Source: an uncultured Luminiphilus sp. (GTDB lineage: Bacteria > Pseudomonadota > Gammaproteobacteria > Pseudomonadales > Halieaceae). Taken from it: a stretch of 64,000 nucleotides of DNA. Below, piece by piece: positions 51,588-61,294 of this stretch. Made by a program: the position numbers and the translations under genes. Position 1 is the stretch's first letter. Each line of letters starts with the position of its first letter. The notes under the pieces were generated by a model, which was not told where the DNA came from, did not search any database, and saw only the letters and a list, made by a program, of their open reading frames with translations. The stretch is from contig CALSMP010000012.1 of NCBI GenBank assembly GCA_943787485.1, positions 27,558 through 91,557 of the forward strand, given 5' to 3'.

Positions 51588-53408
51588 TTAATACCCCGCG
51601 ATCCCAGTCCGCAGCTGCTCATAAAGATCCGCGTCCAATGCGCGATATCCACCACCCGTAGCCGGTCGCACATAAATCACATCATCACCCACGCGCTCTG
51701 GATGGTATGCCTCTTCCCGCAGGGAGGTTTTCACCAGCTTAAAAGTTCCTGTGGTCTCGAAAGTACGCTGGATCCTCAAAAACACAGGCCGTGCATATGC
51801 AGGTAGCGCCGTATCAACGAGATTGGTGAAACAATCGAGATCAAAGGAGGCGCTTTTATCGATGGCAAGCGCCGCCATGCCTGCCTTGCCTTCGACCCCC
51901 GGTATTTCGACCCCGTACACGTTGGCCATCTCAATTTGAGGATGCTGATTTAGCACTTCGGCTACTTCATTGGTTGAGACATTCTCGGCGCGCCAGCGAA
52001 AGGTGTCTCCGGTGCGATCTACAAATTGATAATGCTTGAGCCCAAGTGCAAAGCCAACATCAATCTCCCTCACCAAATCACCTGTGTTGAACCAGCGATC
52101 CCCTTTTGAACAGACCCCCTCAACAATTTTTTGCCGGGTCGCCTCTTTATTAGTGTAGCCATCGAAGGCGTAGTCTTTAGTTATTTCGCCTAGCAAGAGG
52201 CCTGGCTGTCCGCTTTCCGCCTCGACGCAAAGCCCATTTTCATCGCGCAAAATTTGATCGCTCTCAAGGTCATAGGCCACCAAGGTCACTTTGGCAAAGG
52301 TTGCGCCAATGGTTTTTTCCTTGTTGAACAGATTGGCGAAGGTCACGTTACCTTCACTACTGCCGTAGATTTCGCAGATACGGGATACAGCGAACCGGTT
52401 CTTAAACTCATCCCAGATATCCGGACGCAAGCCGTTGCCCAGCATTTTGACGAGAGGGTTATCGTATTCCTCTGCACATGAAGGCTGCTGCGTGAGGTAA
52501 CGACATAACTCACCTACATAGATAAAGCTATTGGTTTCATATTGCCGGACTTCCGGCCAGAAATTGGACGCAGAGAAACTGCGGCGAAGATAAACGGAGG
52601 CGCCCGACAAAAGAAAAGCGAACAACCCGGGGCCGAGACCAGTCGCATGGTAAATGGGTAGGCACAGATAGAGTCGATCCGATGGCACCACACGAAACCC
52701 GAGTCGGCCCAGTACCGTGCTTGCCGCCAGACCTTTTCGATGAAGCAAAAGGGCGGCTTTCGGCAAGCCAGTCGTGCCTGACGTGAAAATATAAAGCGCC
52801 ACCTCCCCCGCTTGTATCTTACGGGTTACCGGTAGATTCTCGACCGGCTGTGCCACCATCAAGTCGCGCGCGTTCATCGCCCACCCAGGCGGGGCGGCCT
52901 CCACTTTATCCTCAAACCAGAAGTAGGTGCCAGACGCCGGGAGACCCATGTCCTCGCGACAGTCATCAACCACTGTCCTGCGCTCATCGCCAAAGATAAG
53001 ATGCTTGCTGTCCGTAGCCTTGACGCAATGCGCAAGGGCTCGGCCGCTGAGGCTATTATTGATCAGGGCACAGCTGGCCCCCAGCTTCATGACTGCGAGC
53101 ATGCTCAGTACAAACTCGGCGCGATTTTCCATAAATAGCGCGACGCTATCTCCGCGGGTGACACCGTTTGCAGCGAGCGCGTGGGCGAGGCGATTAACGT
53201 CGGCATTGAAGGCCTTGTAGGTCCACTCGCGATCCTCGAAGAGCAGCATCAGTCGATCTGGATGCTGAGCAACAACATCCTCGAACACAGACACAATCGA
53301 AATCTGCTCTTGGTGATCGGGCATTTTGAATTTTAAGGCGGGCATGATGTGACGCGCCTCACCCAAGACCCGAAAAATTTCCTTCACGCGACCAACAATA
53401 CGACTCAT
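51588..53408 (-). CDS. Long-chain/very-long-chain fatty acid--CoA ligase
   Basis: ANL-superfamily enzyme of 606 residues that activates a carboxylic acid to its CoA ester. The ATP-binding signature is YIFTSGTTGLPKAALLLHRKGL. Further motifs: IYGSSEGNVTFAN, KGDRWFNTGDLVREIDVGF and FVDRTGDTFRWRAENVSTNEV. It matches the FATP/FadD6-like (very-long-chain) subgroup. ATG at 53408 follows GGGAG by 8 bases; the frame is open to 53450. Next upstream on the strand are a DUF2147 gene and an acyl-CoA dehydrogenase. Confidence 0.93.
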   Translation of the reverse strand: MSRIVGRVKEIFRVLGEARHIMPALKFKMPDHQEQISIVSVFEDVVAQHPDRLMLLFEDREWTYKAFNADVNRLAHALAANGVTRGDSVALFMENRAEFVLSMLAVMKLGASCALINNSLSGRALAHCVKATDSKHLIFGDERRTVVDDCREDMGLPASGTYFWFEDKVEAAPPGWAMNARDLMVAQPVENLPVTRKIQAGEVALYIFTSGTTGLPKAALLLHRKGLAASTVLGRLGFRVVPSDRLYLCLPIYHATGLGPGLFAFLLSGASVYLRRSFSASNFWPEVRQYETNSFIYVGELCRYLTQQPSCAEEYDNPLVKMLGNGLRPDIWDEFKNRFAVSRICEIYGSSEGNVTFANLFNKEKTIGATFAKVTLVAYDLESDQILRDENGLCVEAESGQPGLLLGEITKDYAFDGYTNKEATRQKIVEGVCSKGDRWFNTGDLVREIDVGFALGLKHYQFVDRTGDTFRWRAENVSTNEVAEVLNQHPQIEMANVYGVEIPGVEGKAGMAALAIDKSASFDLDCFTNLVDTALPAYARPVFLRIQRTFETTGTFKLVKTSLREEAYHPERVGDDVIYVRPATGGGYRALDADLYEQLRTGIAGY

Positions 53409-53459
53409 TATTATTCTCCCGGTCAGTTCGATCCGACTCTTTTGAGTCACACCCGGCTT

Positions 53460-53861
53460 TTAGTCGGCGGGTACCACATCAACACGCTGCCATTCGACGG
53501 TTCTGCTCATGAAGCCTACTTTGACCTTAAAACGCATCACGTCCTCGTCGATCAGTTCAATCTCGGCTGACTTAAACTCTCCCAATTTGGCCGCATAAAC
53601 CTGCCCCGTCCAGGTTGCGTTATCGTTCCCACTTTGCGCAAGGTTCCTGATCATTTCAAAGCCAACCGCCTCCGGCTTGTTATCGTTTCGCTGGACACGT
53701 CCCACCGTCTCATCCGCCTCAATCTGTATCCAAACAGGTTCGCTCTCGTGCTGCCAGATCCCAGCCAGATCACCTGCCGCAACCATTGTCGGACTGACCA
53801 GGAACAACAAGCTCGCAGAGACGACGCGTGCTACCACGCCCGTCTTCAACACGCTGGTCAT
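53460..53861 (-). CDS. DUF2147-like secreted protein
   Basis: 133 residues. Signal peptide to about residue 29 (SLLFLVSPTMVAAG). The mature part resembles DUF2147: LAGIWQHESEPVWIQIEADETVG, GFEMIRNL, WTGQVYAAKLGEFKSAEIELI and FMSRTVEWQRV. These small beta-barrel-like proteins are periplasmic with unknown function. Its ATG overlaps the stop of the acyl-CoA dehydrogenase gene (ATGA), and it is followed by the CoA ligase. Confidence 0.8.
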   Translation of the reverse strand: MTSVLKTGVVARVVSASLLFLVSPTMVAAGDLAGIWQHESEPVWIQIEADETVGRVQRNDNKPEAVGFEMIRNLAQSGNDNATWTGQVYAAKLGEFKSAEIELIDEDVMRFKVKVGFMSRTVEWQRVDVVPAD

Positions 53862-55072
53862 TGATTAAGCTCTCTGGCCGTTAGCTTACCCAGCTGAGAC
53901 ATGTGAACTTCATCGGGCCCGTCGGCAATCCGTGAAAATCTTGCCAGCGTAAATACATCGGGAATAAGGGTGTCCTGAGACACACCCATGCCACCAAACA
54001 CCTGCATCGCGCGATCGGCCACCTGTTGCGCCATATTAGGTGCCACTATTTTCACCATCGCGATGTGTGCTCTCGCCGCGGCCAGGCCGCCCTTATCCAT
54101 GACATCTGCAGCCTGCAGGGTCAGGAGTCGTGCCTGCTCGATATCGCAGCGGCATCGAGCGATTTCATGTTGAACGGATGTTTTCTTGATCAGTGGCTCA
54201 CCAAAGGCAACGCGCTCTTCCGCGCGCGCACACATTAGCTCCAGGCAGCGTTGGGCTGCGCCGACCAAGCCCATTGCATATTGGAAGCGCCCGGGACCCA
54301 GCCGCCCTTGGGCTATTTCGAAACCGCAGCCCTCACCCTTGATCATATTGGACACAGGCACCCTGACATCGTCAAACAGCAGCTCAGCTTCTCCGCCAGG
54401 GCTGTGTAGATTGTCAAAGACCCGCAAGGTGCGAACCAGACTTATGCCGCGCGTGTCTCTGGGTACCAGAATAGTCGAATGCTGTCGGTGACGATCATTT
54501 TCTGGATTGGACTTACCCATGACCAACATAATCTTGCACCGGGGGCCGACAGCGCCTGTGGTCCACCACTTGCGGCCATTGAGCACATACTCGTCCCCAT
54601 CCCGCTTGATCTCAAGCTCCATGTTGGTGGCATCTGACGAAGCGACTTGAGGCTCGGTCATGGCATAGGCACTTCTGATCTCACCCGCCAATAACGGCTC
54701 CAGCCACTGCTTTTGCTGCTCGAGGGTGCCGTACTTCGCCAACACCTCCATGTTGCCGCGATCGGGTGCATTACAGTTGAATACCCCCTGCGCCCAGATC
54801 ACTTTGCTCATAGTCTCGAATAAGGGAGCGATTTCCACGTTGGTAAGCCCAGGACTCCAGGGTGCGTACTCTGCAGGTAAAAATAAATTCCACAATCCCG
54901 CCGCCCGCGCTTCGCTACGCAGGTCGTCATACCAAGGGGGAACTTCCCAGAGATGATCCGGATCAAGACACCACTCGTGCCAATCGTGCTCGCGAGGGTA
55001 AATATGCTCACTCATGAACTCCATAAGCTGGTCGTTCAGTGCCCTTACCTTGTCGCTGATCTCAAAACCCAT
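53858..55072 (-). CDS. Acyl-CoA dehydrogenase
   Basis: 404-residue FAD flavoprotein. Seen: AMTEPQVASSDATNMELEI (FAD/substrate loop), LNGRKWWTTGA, QGRLGPGRFQYAMGLVGAAQRCLELMCARAEER, QVFGGMGVSQDTLIPD, and RIADGPDEVHMSQLGK. The loop carrying the catalytic Glu in classical members (YEGT) reads ADGPD here, as in ACAD10/11-like enzymes. Substrate unknown. AAGG lies just before the ATG. The DUF2147 gene overlaps its end. Confidence 0.92.
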   Translation of the reverse strand: MGFEISDKVRALNDQLMEFMSEHIYPREHDWHEWCLDPDHLWEVPPWYDDLRSEARAAGLWNLFLPAEYAPWSPGLTNVEIAPLFETMSKVIWAQGVFNCNAPDRGNMEVLAKYGTLEQQKQWLEPLLAGEIRSAYAMTEPQVASSDATNMELEIKRDGDEYVLNGRKWWTTGAVGPRCKIMLVMGKSNPENDRHRQHSTILVPRDTRGISLVRTLRVFDNLHSPGGEAELLFDDVRVPVSNMIKGEGCGFEIAQGRLGPGRFQYAMGLVGAAQRCLELMCARAEERVAFGEPLIKKTSVQHEIARCRCDIEQARLLTLQAADVMDKGGLAAARAHIAMVKIVAPNMAQQVADRAMQVFGGMGVSQDTLIPDVFTLARFSRIADGPDEVHMSQLGKLTARELNQ

Positions 55073-55151
55073 ACCTTGGTCCTAGTGTTTTAACAATGTG
55101 TCGTTTAGCCAACCATCTTGGTGCCGCTCCAGAAACGGAGTTACTGGTCTA

Positions 55152-56105
55152 TCAGGGGGAAGGGGTATATTCCTGTAGCTTCGCCAGTGATTCATAGAAG
55201 CCTGATACCGTCCCTTGAATCACATCTGCCACCGGCTCTACGCTATTTATACGCCCTACCACCTGCCCTGAGAGCGGAATAGCCGCTTCCATGTTACCGC
55301 CAAAATATAGCTCGGGCACACCGGCAAAATGCTCCATGGCGTTGAAAGCACCCAGCGGCAGCAGCTCCGTCGTGCGCTTGGTTCTCAGCGCCCGTAGCGC
55401 CGGTCTGGACTGCTGATTTAAAAACACCGTATCGGTTTCGGCAGCATCGACCACCGCCGCTTTCCAATTGTCGTGGACCGGTGACTCAGCGCTACTCAGC
55501 ATCCGGGTACCCATCTGAACACCCTCTGCACCCATGGCGAAGGCAGCCGCCATCGACAGCCCATCGCACATCCCTCCCGCCGCAATGATCGGAACGTCGG
55601 TCCTCGATCTCACCAGTGGCAGAAGCACCATACTGGAAACGGGACTCGGGTTTTTGAAGCCCCCCCCCTCGCCACCTTCCACTACCAGCCCATCGACACC
55701 GCAATCGACAGCCTTGAGCGCCATATCCAGTGTCGGTATGACATGGAAGACTTTGATCCCCGCCGCTTGCAGTGCCTCCGTGCATACCGCCGGACTCCCC
55801 GATGAGGTAGTCACGAACTTGATCCCCTGCTCGATAACAAAGTCAATAATGTTTGAGCCCTTAACGTAGGACAGCGCGATATTCATCCCAAAGGGCTTGT
55901 CCGTAAGGTCGCGCATTTTCCGAACTTCTGCCTCGATAATATCGAACTCCCCCGAAGCGGTTTCGATAATCCCCATGCCCCCGGCGTTGCTTACCGCAGA
56001 GGCCAGCTGCGCACGGGCAATCCATCCCATGGGCGCCTGAATAATGGGGTAGTCGGTACCGAGAATCTCGGTCACTCTGTTGTTGATCGGTGCTGCTCTT
56101 GTCAC
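55152..56105 (-). CDS. Nitronate monooxygenase-like NAD(P)H flavin oxidoreductase
   Basis: 317-residue TIM-barrel FMN protein of the 2-nitropropane dioxygenase family. Seen: YPIIQAPMGWIARAQLASAVSNAGGMGII, KPFGMNIALSYVKG, GLVVEGGEGGGFKNP, VPIIAAGGMCDGLSMAAAFAMGAEGVQMGTR. The GTG at 56105 is favoured over upstream codons because AGGAAA precedes it and the family starts here. 11 bases after the GST gene. Members in catabolic clusters often have roles other than nitronate oxidation. Confidence 0.88.
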   Translation of the reverse strand: MTRAAPINNRVTEILGTDYPIIQAPMGWIARAQLASAVSNAGGMGIIETASGEFDIIEAEVRKMRDLTDKPFGMNIALSYVKGSNIIDFVIEQGIKFVTTSSGSPAVCTEALQAAGIKVFHVIPTLDMALKAVDCGVDGLVVEGGEGGGFKNPSPVSSMVLLPLVRSRTDVPIIAAGGMCDGLSMAAAFAMGAEGVQMGTRMLSSAESPVHDNWKAAVVDAAETDTVFLNQQSRPALRALRTKRTTELLPLGAFNAMEHFAGVPELYFGGNMEAAIPLSGQVVGRINSVEPVADVIQGTVSGFYESLAKLQEYTPSP

Positions 56106-56116
56106 GCAGATTTCCT

Positions 56117-57172
56117 TTAATTGAGATTGTCTTCCACCAGCATCGGCTCGATACCAGTACCTGTTAAAAACTGATCCACTCGGCTTCGATCTGATGCCGA
56201 TAGAAGCTGGTACGCTTCTCGGGTGTAACGCAAGCATTTAGCCTGATAAGGAAAGGTCGGTTGGGTCCACTCAGCCCCATCTATTTGACACTGCCAGGTC
56301 TTCTCGCCAGAAGCCACCGCCGCGGCATTTGCCAGCTGCGCCGGGGTATAGACCCGCCCGATTTCAGCTAGTATCTCGCGCAAGCTGTCGGGTTGCTCTT
56401 CGAGGCTCACCCAATCCTCCGGCTTTGGCTCCAGACCACCCAGGTCGGCGACTTTGTCTACCCAGGCCACCGCCCTAGGGGAGAGTTCATAGGCAAGCTT
56501 TCTAGGGGTCGGGTCAAATCCCACGAGTTGAGTGAGCTGCCCGTAGAGACCAAAGTCTCCCGCCGCTGGTCGATTGCCCAACATATACCGCTGGGACTTC
56601 AGGTGGCTTTCCATCGCCTTGAGAAACCGTCTGTAGCTGGCATCAATGATGGGCGCTGTCGTCTCATTGGAGCCCACGACATACAGACGACTTATTTGCC
56701 GCTCTGAAAAATAGGCTTTGAACTGGGCCAAGATGTCATCTGACAGGGTTACGTCAAACCCCAGCGGCAACTGGGTCCCCGCATTGTCAGCGTCCTCGGA
56801 GGGATGCCACCGATAGTGAAACATGTACTTGGTGCACCACTCATCCGAAAAGTCCTCGATCAGGTAGTCGACGAAGGCGAGCGCGGGGTCGAATGGTAAT
56901 ATTGATCGGCCCGGATAATCGTCTTCAAGGCGGCGGATAATCGGCGTGGAGTCACAAACAGCCTGCTCGTTTCCTTTAGGTCCCAGTATAAAGGTTGGCA
57001 TAAGGGCTGGCTTGGGCGGCTCAACGCCCATTGCCTGACAGGCCTGCTCGACCTGATCCCACAGTATCGAGTAAGGGATTCGGCGGTAGCGCAGCACGGC
57101 GAGCATTTTTTGTGTGTAAGGCGACGCTGTCCCCCCAATCAGTCGAATCCGGTTTGCCTCTTCCACCCGCAT
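56117..57172 (-). CDS. Glutathione S-transferase family protein (long form)
   Basis: 351 residues. N-terminal thioredoxin-fold GST domain (RLIGGTASPYTQKMLAVLRYRRIPYSIL, PTFILGP, DSTPIIRRLEDDYPGRS). An extended helical C-terminal domain follows (SQRYMLGNRPAAGDFGLYGQLTQLVGFDP, RAVAWVDKVADLGG), longer than the usual 200-230-residue GST. The ATG at 57172 follows CGGGAG; a TTG at 57196 is the other option. A broken paralogue lies just upstream in the opposite direction. Substrate unknown. Confidence 0.88.
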   Translation of the reverse strand: MRVEEANRIRLIGGTASPYTQKMLAVLRYRRIPYSILWDQVEQACQAMGVEPPKPALMPTFILGPKGNEQAVCDSTPIIRRLEDDYPGRSILPFDPALAFVDYLIEDFSDEWCTKYMFHYRWHPSEDADNAGTQLPLGFDVTLSDDILAQFKAYFSERQISRLYVVGSNETTAPIIDASYRRFLKAMESHLKSQRYMLGNRPAAGDFGLYGQLTQLVGFDPTPRKLAYELSPRAVAWVDKVADLGGLEPKPEDWVSLEEQPDSLREILAEIGRVYTPAQLANAAAVASGEKTWQCQIDGAEWTQPTFPYQAKCLRYTREAYQLLSASDRSRVDQFLTGTGIEPMLVEDNLN

Positions 57173-57354
57173 TTTGCTCCCGTAAGCCTTCGTCAAGAGT
57201 CACAACATATGTATTGGCATAGTTAATGTCAATATTTACACGCGACCCACCAACGTGCATAGTAGGACAGCATCGGCGTGTTGTGTGGGACATTAGCGGC
57301 CTGCTTTATGGTTGGCGTTCACAGCACGCTGGATACACCTGAGGAAACCCAGTT

Positions 57355-58404
57355 ATGTACACAGGTTCTTACCAGCTCATTGGCAATGAATTGAGCTTTT
57401 TTACCCGCAAGCTGGAAGCGCAACTCCGCGCTCAGCGGCTTCCCTGGACGTACCTCTACAAAACCGAGGAGCGACGCGCTAGAGCTGGAGTCGCGGGCTG
57501 GCACTCATTTCATCCCCCTGCTGCTAACCCCCGAAAAATGGCTACTTAATGACACCATCGCCATCGGTCCATTCCTGAATGAGCGACACCGTAATCATCC
57601 GGTGATCCCCAACACACCACTACAACGAGCCAGCTGCTTTATTCTCGAGGATGCCTTCAATCACTGGCTGGGGCGGTTTTGTGTGCACTCGCGCTGGTGC
57701 TATCCGGAAAACGTCGACTGGGTGGGGCCGCGCTTTGGCGCCAACATCATGCTTGATCGCTCGGTCGACCTGCCGTTCACACAGGAGGAGCTGGAACGAC
57801 TCGCGCCTATCGGCCCCATGATGTGCGAGTCCTTCGGTCGTCAAGCCTGCGAGGTCAACGGTGTGGGTGCTGACCAGGCTGGTATGGTGCAACAGGACTT
57901 TCAACACTTACTCTCGGCGCTTGCCGAGCACCTTCGAACCACGCCCTTCTTATTAGGGGACAGCCCTTGTCTGGCCGACTTCGCCCTGGCTGGCGCCTGC
58001 AAGGCCCACTTCCTCACCGACCCCGAACCCCTCGGTTGGCTGGGGCAGCACAGTAGGCTTGGCTATCCCTCTACACTGAGCGGCTCTTCTCGGATTCTCC
58101 CGTCCCCTGCGGCGACTGGCTACCCGATGACCAGCTAGACACCACACTCTCGCCGCTGCTTGATTACTTTCAGCACAGCTACTTCACTGCTGCCACTGCG
58201 AATATTGCAGGCAGTAGCGCAGGCGAGCGCTTTTATGAGGTTGACTTCGGGCTTGGACCCGTGACCGCGCGTACTCAGAAGCGACTCAACGTGGCGCGGC
58301 TGCACGTGAGAGACGAGCTACAAAAAGTTGCATCCATGGAAAACAAGGATGTGCAGGCAACCTATGGATCCCGCAACATCCTGGACTATTACTTAAACCC
58401 CTAG
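57355..58404 (+). pseudogene. Frameshifted glutathione S-transferase paralogue
   Basis: Three frames together give a protein of about 350 residues like the GST at 56117. Frame one: MYTGSYQLIGNELSFFTRKL to about 57480. Frame two: ELESRAGTHFIPLLLTPEKW (from 57482), EDAFNHWLGRFCVHSRWCYP, TPFLLGDSPCLADFALAGAC. Frame three: LYTERLFSDSPVPCGDWLPD (from about 58070) to the TAG at 58402. Shifts lie near 57481 (one extra base) and 58050-58072 (opposite sense). The middle frame has its own open stretch from 57602 that could be mistaken for a gene. Probably inactive, or affected by sequence errors. Confidence 0.85.
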
Positions 58405-58432
58405 CACACACCTAATCCTTCTGAGGCACACC

Positions 58433-59071
58433 ATGTCCCATCGATCAAGAATCTGGCTCCCCATCGTGGTCCTCTATGGGCTGTTCTTCTATTGGTACAC
58501 CGACTTTGGTGGCCCCGTAACGGAACAGGAAATTTCCCAGCTCGCAGAATCCATGCGAGCCAATGGTAGCGATGAGGCCTACATCGACTACATCACCACT
58601 TTTTTCCGGGAGGACACGGGTCGCCAGTTTTTAATGGTCAATAACATCGACGCCAACGATAGTCCTCCGAGCATGCCAGGCATGCCAGCTGATGCGGATG
58701 CTGAGGCCCTCATGGCAGTCTATATGGAGCATATGATTCCTGAGTTGTTCAAACGTGCCTGCCATCCAGTGATTGTCGGCGCCGCGGTCTACGACGCTAT
58801 CGACGTTATGGGAATAAGCGATGCCGAATCCTGGAGCGACGCCGCACTGTTTCGCTACCGAAGCAGGCGTGCCCTCTTGGAAATCATCAGCAGTCCGGCT
58901 TTCAGAGGACCCCACGACTACAAGATCGCTGCGCTGGATAAAACCGTGGCTTACCCCATTGAAACCAGCCTATATATCGGCGACTTGCGGCTATTGCTGG
59001 GTCTCTTTTTGCTCATCATCGGACTGTTACTGCAGCTCTGGCTTGGGGGGAAGACCCCCGAGAGAAAATAA
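58433..59071 (+). CDS. Membrane protein with N- and C-terminal helices and a DUF1330/EthD-like middle domain
   Basis: 212 residues of unknown function. Helix at residues about 7-23 (IWLPIVVLYGLFFYWYT) and another near the end (LLLGLFLLIIGLLLQLWL). In between, ITTFFREDTGRQFLMVNNIDAND, HPVIVGAAVYDAIDVMGISDAESWSDAALFRYRSRRALLEIISSPAF and KTVAYPIET recall the dimeric alpha-beta barrel of DUF1330/NIPSNAP-like proteins. Ribosome binding site TGAGG. Follows the broken GST by 28 bases and precedes the SDR gene. Confidence 0.65.
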   Translation: MSHRSRIWLPIVVLYGLFFYWYTDFGGPVTEQEISQLAESMRANGSDEAYIDYITTFFREDTGRQFLMVNNIDANDSPPSMPGMPADADAEALMAVYMEHMIPELFKRACHPVIVGAAVYDAIDVMGISDAESWSDAALFRYRSRRALLEIISSPAFRGPHDYKIAALDKTVAYPIETSLYIGDLRLLLGLFLLIIGLLLQLWLGGKTPERK

Positions 59072-59136
59072 AGCGGGCTCGTACCACGGCTTTTTTGCTA
59101 GGCTGATGCCCCTCCCAACAACGCGAGGATTTGGAT

Positions 59137-59925
59137 TTGGATCTCGTCGATAAAGTCATTGTCGTAACAGGGGCCGGTAGCGGAATCGGTCGGGAATTAG
59201 CTAACCGTTTCATGCACGAGGGTGCAAAATCCGTCATCGCCGTAGACATTAACGTGGATAATGCCAAAGAAACTGCTGACGCCTGCGGCTGTGAGGCCAT
59301 GGCCGCCGATGTCTCTAAAGAACAGGACATCGAGCGCGTGATAGTCGATACCGAAAATCAGTTCGGGCCTATCGATCTATTTTGCAGCAATGCCGGTCTT
59401 GCCCTAGCACCCAGCGAACAGTCGACGACGGAAGAATGGCAGACCTCCTGGGAAGTCAATGTCATGGCCCACGTCTACGCTGCCCGCTATTTGGTACCCC
59501 GTATGATCGCACGAGGAGGCGGCTATTTCCTAAATACAGCATCGGCCGCTGGACTGCTGAATCAGGTGGGCGGCGCCGCCTACGGCGTTACCAAGCACGC
59601 GGCGGTTGGATTCGGCGAGTGGCTAGCGTTAACCTACGCCCATCAAGGCATCAAGGTATCGCTGCTCTGTCCTCAGGCAGTTCGCACCGCTATGACAACA
59701 TTGAACGATGACCAGCTGGGTGCTGAAGGGTTAGCCGCCGCTGCCGCCGATGGCATGCTCGAAGTGGAGCAGGTTGCTGCTTGCGTGGTCGAGGGGCTGG
59801 AGAATGAATCGTTTCTCATCCTGCCCCATCCCGAGGTGCACGAATACATGCAGCGCAAGTCGGCGGATTATGATCGCTGGATCCGAGGCATGAATCGCCT
59901 ACACTGTACGCTCACCGTTACGTAA
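59137..59925 (+). CDS. SDR-family oxidoreductase
   Basis: 262 residues. VVTGAGSGIGRELANRF, DLFCSNAGLAL (Cys-Ser in place of NN), LNTASAAGLL, catalytic YGVTKHAAVGFGEWLA. Starts with TTG: AGGA at 59126-59129 is 7 bases before the TTG at 59137, while the TTG at 59131 is only 1 base away, so 59137 is favoured. Likely cotranscribed with the membrane protein before and the acyl-CoA dehydrogenase after. Confidence 0.88.
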   Translation: MDLVDKVIVVTGAGSGIGRELANRFMHEGAKSVIAVDINVDNAKETADACGCEAMAADVSKEQDIERVIVDTENQFGPIDLFCSNAGLALAPSEQSTTEEWQTSWEVNVMAHVYAARYLVPRMIARGGGYFLNTASAAGLLNQVGGAAYGVTKHAAVGFGEWLALTYAHQGIKVSLLCPQAVRTAMTTLNDDQLGAEGLAAAAADGMLEVEQVAACVVEGLENESFLILPHPEVHEYMQRKSADYDRWIRGMNRLHCTLTVT

Positions 59926-59980
59926 CCACCGCATTCGACTACTTCGTCGAAACGGGCGCGGGACTCAGGACGACCCCACC

Positions 59981-61294
59981 ATGACAGCAAGCGAGAACGC
60001 CGAGAACCTCTGCATCCTCCGGGCTAAGATGCAAGACTTCATCAACAACGAGGTCGTACCACAGGAGGCAGTCTTACATCAGGAAGGTCCCGACGCACCG
60101 CAAGCCATGGCCTCTCTAAAGGCACGAGCCAAATCCCAAGGCCTCTGGGCCTTAGGCCATCCCACGGAGATCGGTGGTGGCGGGCTATCCCTTATGGAGT
60201 TCGCCCTATTAAACGAAATCATTGGTCGATCCTACTTCGGCATGTTCGCTGTGGGCTCTGTCTCCATGCAAGATTCGATCATGCTTCATCTTTATGGCTC
60301 TGAAGCTCAGCGCGCACAGTGGCTTGACCCGCTCGTAGATGGCGCTATTTATCCGTCGGTTGGTCTAACGGAGCCAGACGTTGCGGGATCCGACCCTACA
60401 CTCATGCAAACTCGTGCAGTTCTCGAAGGGGATGAGTGGGTGATCAATGGCCACAAATGGTTCACCACCGGCGCGAATAAAGCGGCTTTCACCACCGTCT
60501 TTTGTGAAACCGAGCCGGATGAACAGCGTCATTCTAAATTCTCCGCCATCATCGTCCCCACGAACACGCCCGGCTATTACATCAAGCGGGTGGTTCGCAC
60601 CATGGGGGATACGCTGGGTAACCACTGTGAACTTGAATTCAAAAATGTGCGCGTCCCTGCGACCAACTTACTTGGTGAACGTGGCAAGGGATTTCTCATC
60701 GCCCAAAAACGCCTGGGACCAGGGCGGATCTTTCACTGTATGCGCTGGTTAGGTCAGGCCCAGCGCGCCTTTGAGCTCATGTGTGACTACGCCAACAAGC
60801 GCTACGCCCACGGTTCACTGCTAGCGGAGAAAGGCGAAATTCAACGCTACATCGCCGAATCCGCCGCCGAAATTCAGGCCGCGCGATTGATGACAATCGA
60901 CGCCGCCAAACGACTCGATCAGGGTGATGAAGCCAGAGTCGAAATTGCTCTCATCAAGTTCTGGGGGGCGCGCATGTTACATAACGTGGTCGATCGGGCC
61001 ATTCAAGTGCACGGTGCGCTCGGGGTGACTGAGGACACGCCGCTGGAACTCATGTACCGGGAGGCGCGCTACGCTCGAATCTACGACGGTCCGGATGAGG
61101 TCCATCGCATGACGGTAGCCCGGCGCCTCCTAAAAGATCCCATCGGGGAATGCGCCCTGGAATTAAGATCTGTGAGGCTGAAAGACGACAGCCGTCCCGA
61201 GACTTACTCGCTGAGCGGCAATCGCTCTCTCCGACACTACTCGGCTTTGTTTAACCAATCTCCGGCCATGCCAACGGTTTCGATGTTTAGCTGA
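59981..61294 (+). CDS. Acyl-CoA dehydrogenase, possibly with an out-of-frame tail
   Basis: 437 residues. Seen: GLTEPDVAGSDPTLMQTRAV, INGHKWFTTGANKAAF, QKRLGPGRIFHCMRWLGQAQRAFELM, QVHGALGVTEDTPLELMYREAR and IYDGPDEVHRMTVARRLLKD. The family normally ends soon after this. The remaining 45 or so residues look unlike other members and overlap the convergent DUF1330 gene by 58 bases. Removing one G from the GGGG at 61145-61148 would give a natural end (PIGNAPWN, TAA at 61164). The domain itself is intact. Confidence 0.9.
   Translation: MTASENAENLCILRAKMQDFINNEVVPQEAVLHQEGPDAPQAMASLKARAKSQGLWALGHPTEIGGGGLSLMEFALLNEIIGRSYFGMFAVGSVSMQDSIMLHLYGSEAQRAQWLDPLVDGAIYPSVGLTEPDVAGSDPTLMQTRAVLEGDEWVINGHKWFTTGANKAAFTTVFCETEPDEQRHSKFSAIIVPTNTPGYYIKRVVRTMGDTLGNHCELEFKNVRVPATNLLGERGKGFLIAQKRLGPGRIFHCMRWLGQAQRAFELMCDYANKRYAHGSLLAEKGEIQRYIAESAAEIQAARLMTIDAAKRLDQGDEARVEIALIKFWGARMLHNVVDRAIQVHGALGVTEDTPLELMYREARYARIYDGPDEVHRMTVARRLLKDPIGECALELRSVRLKDDSRPETYSLSGNRSLRHYSALFNQSPAMPTVSMFS

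Noticed and set aside
57602..58138. Stand-alone 178-codon gene
   Set aside because: It is the middle frame of a broken GST; flanking frames carry the matching N- and C-terminal parts.
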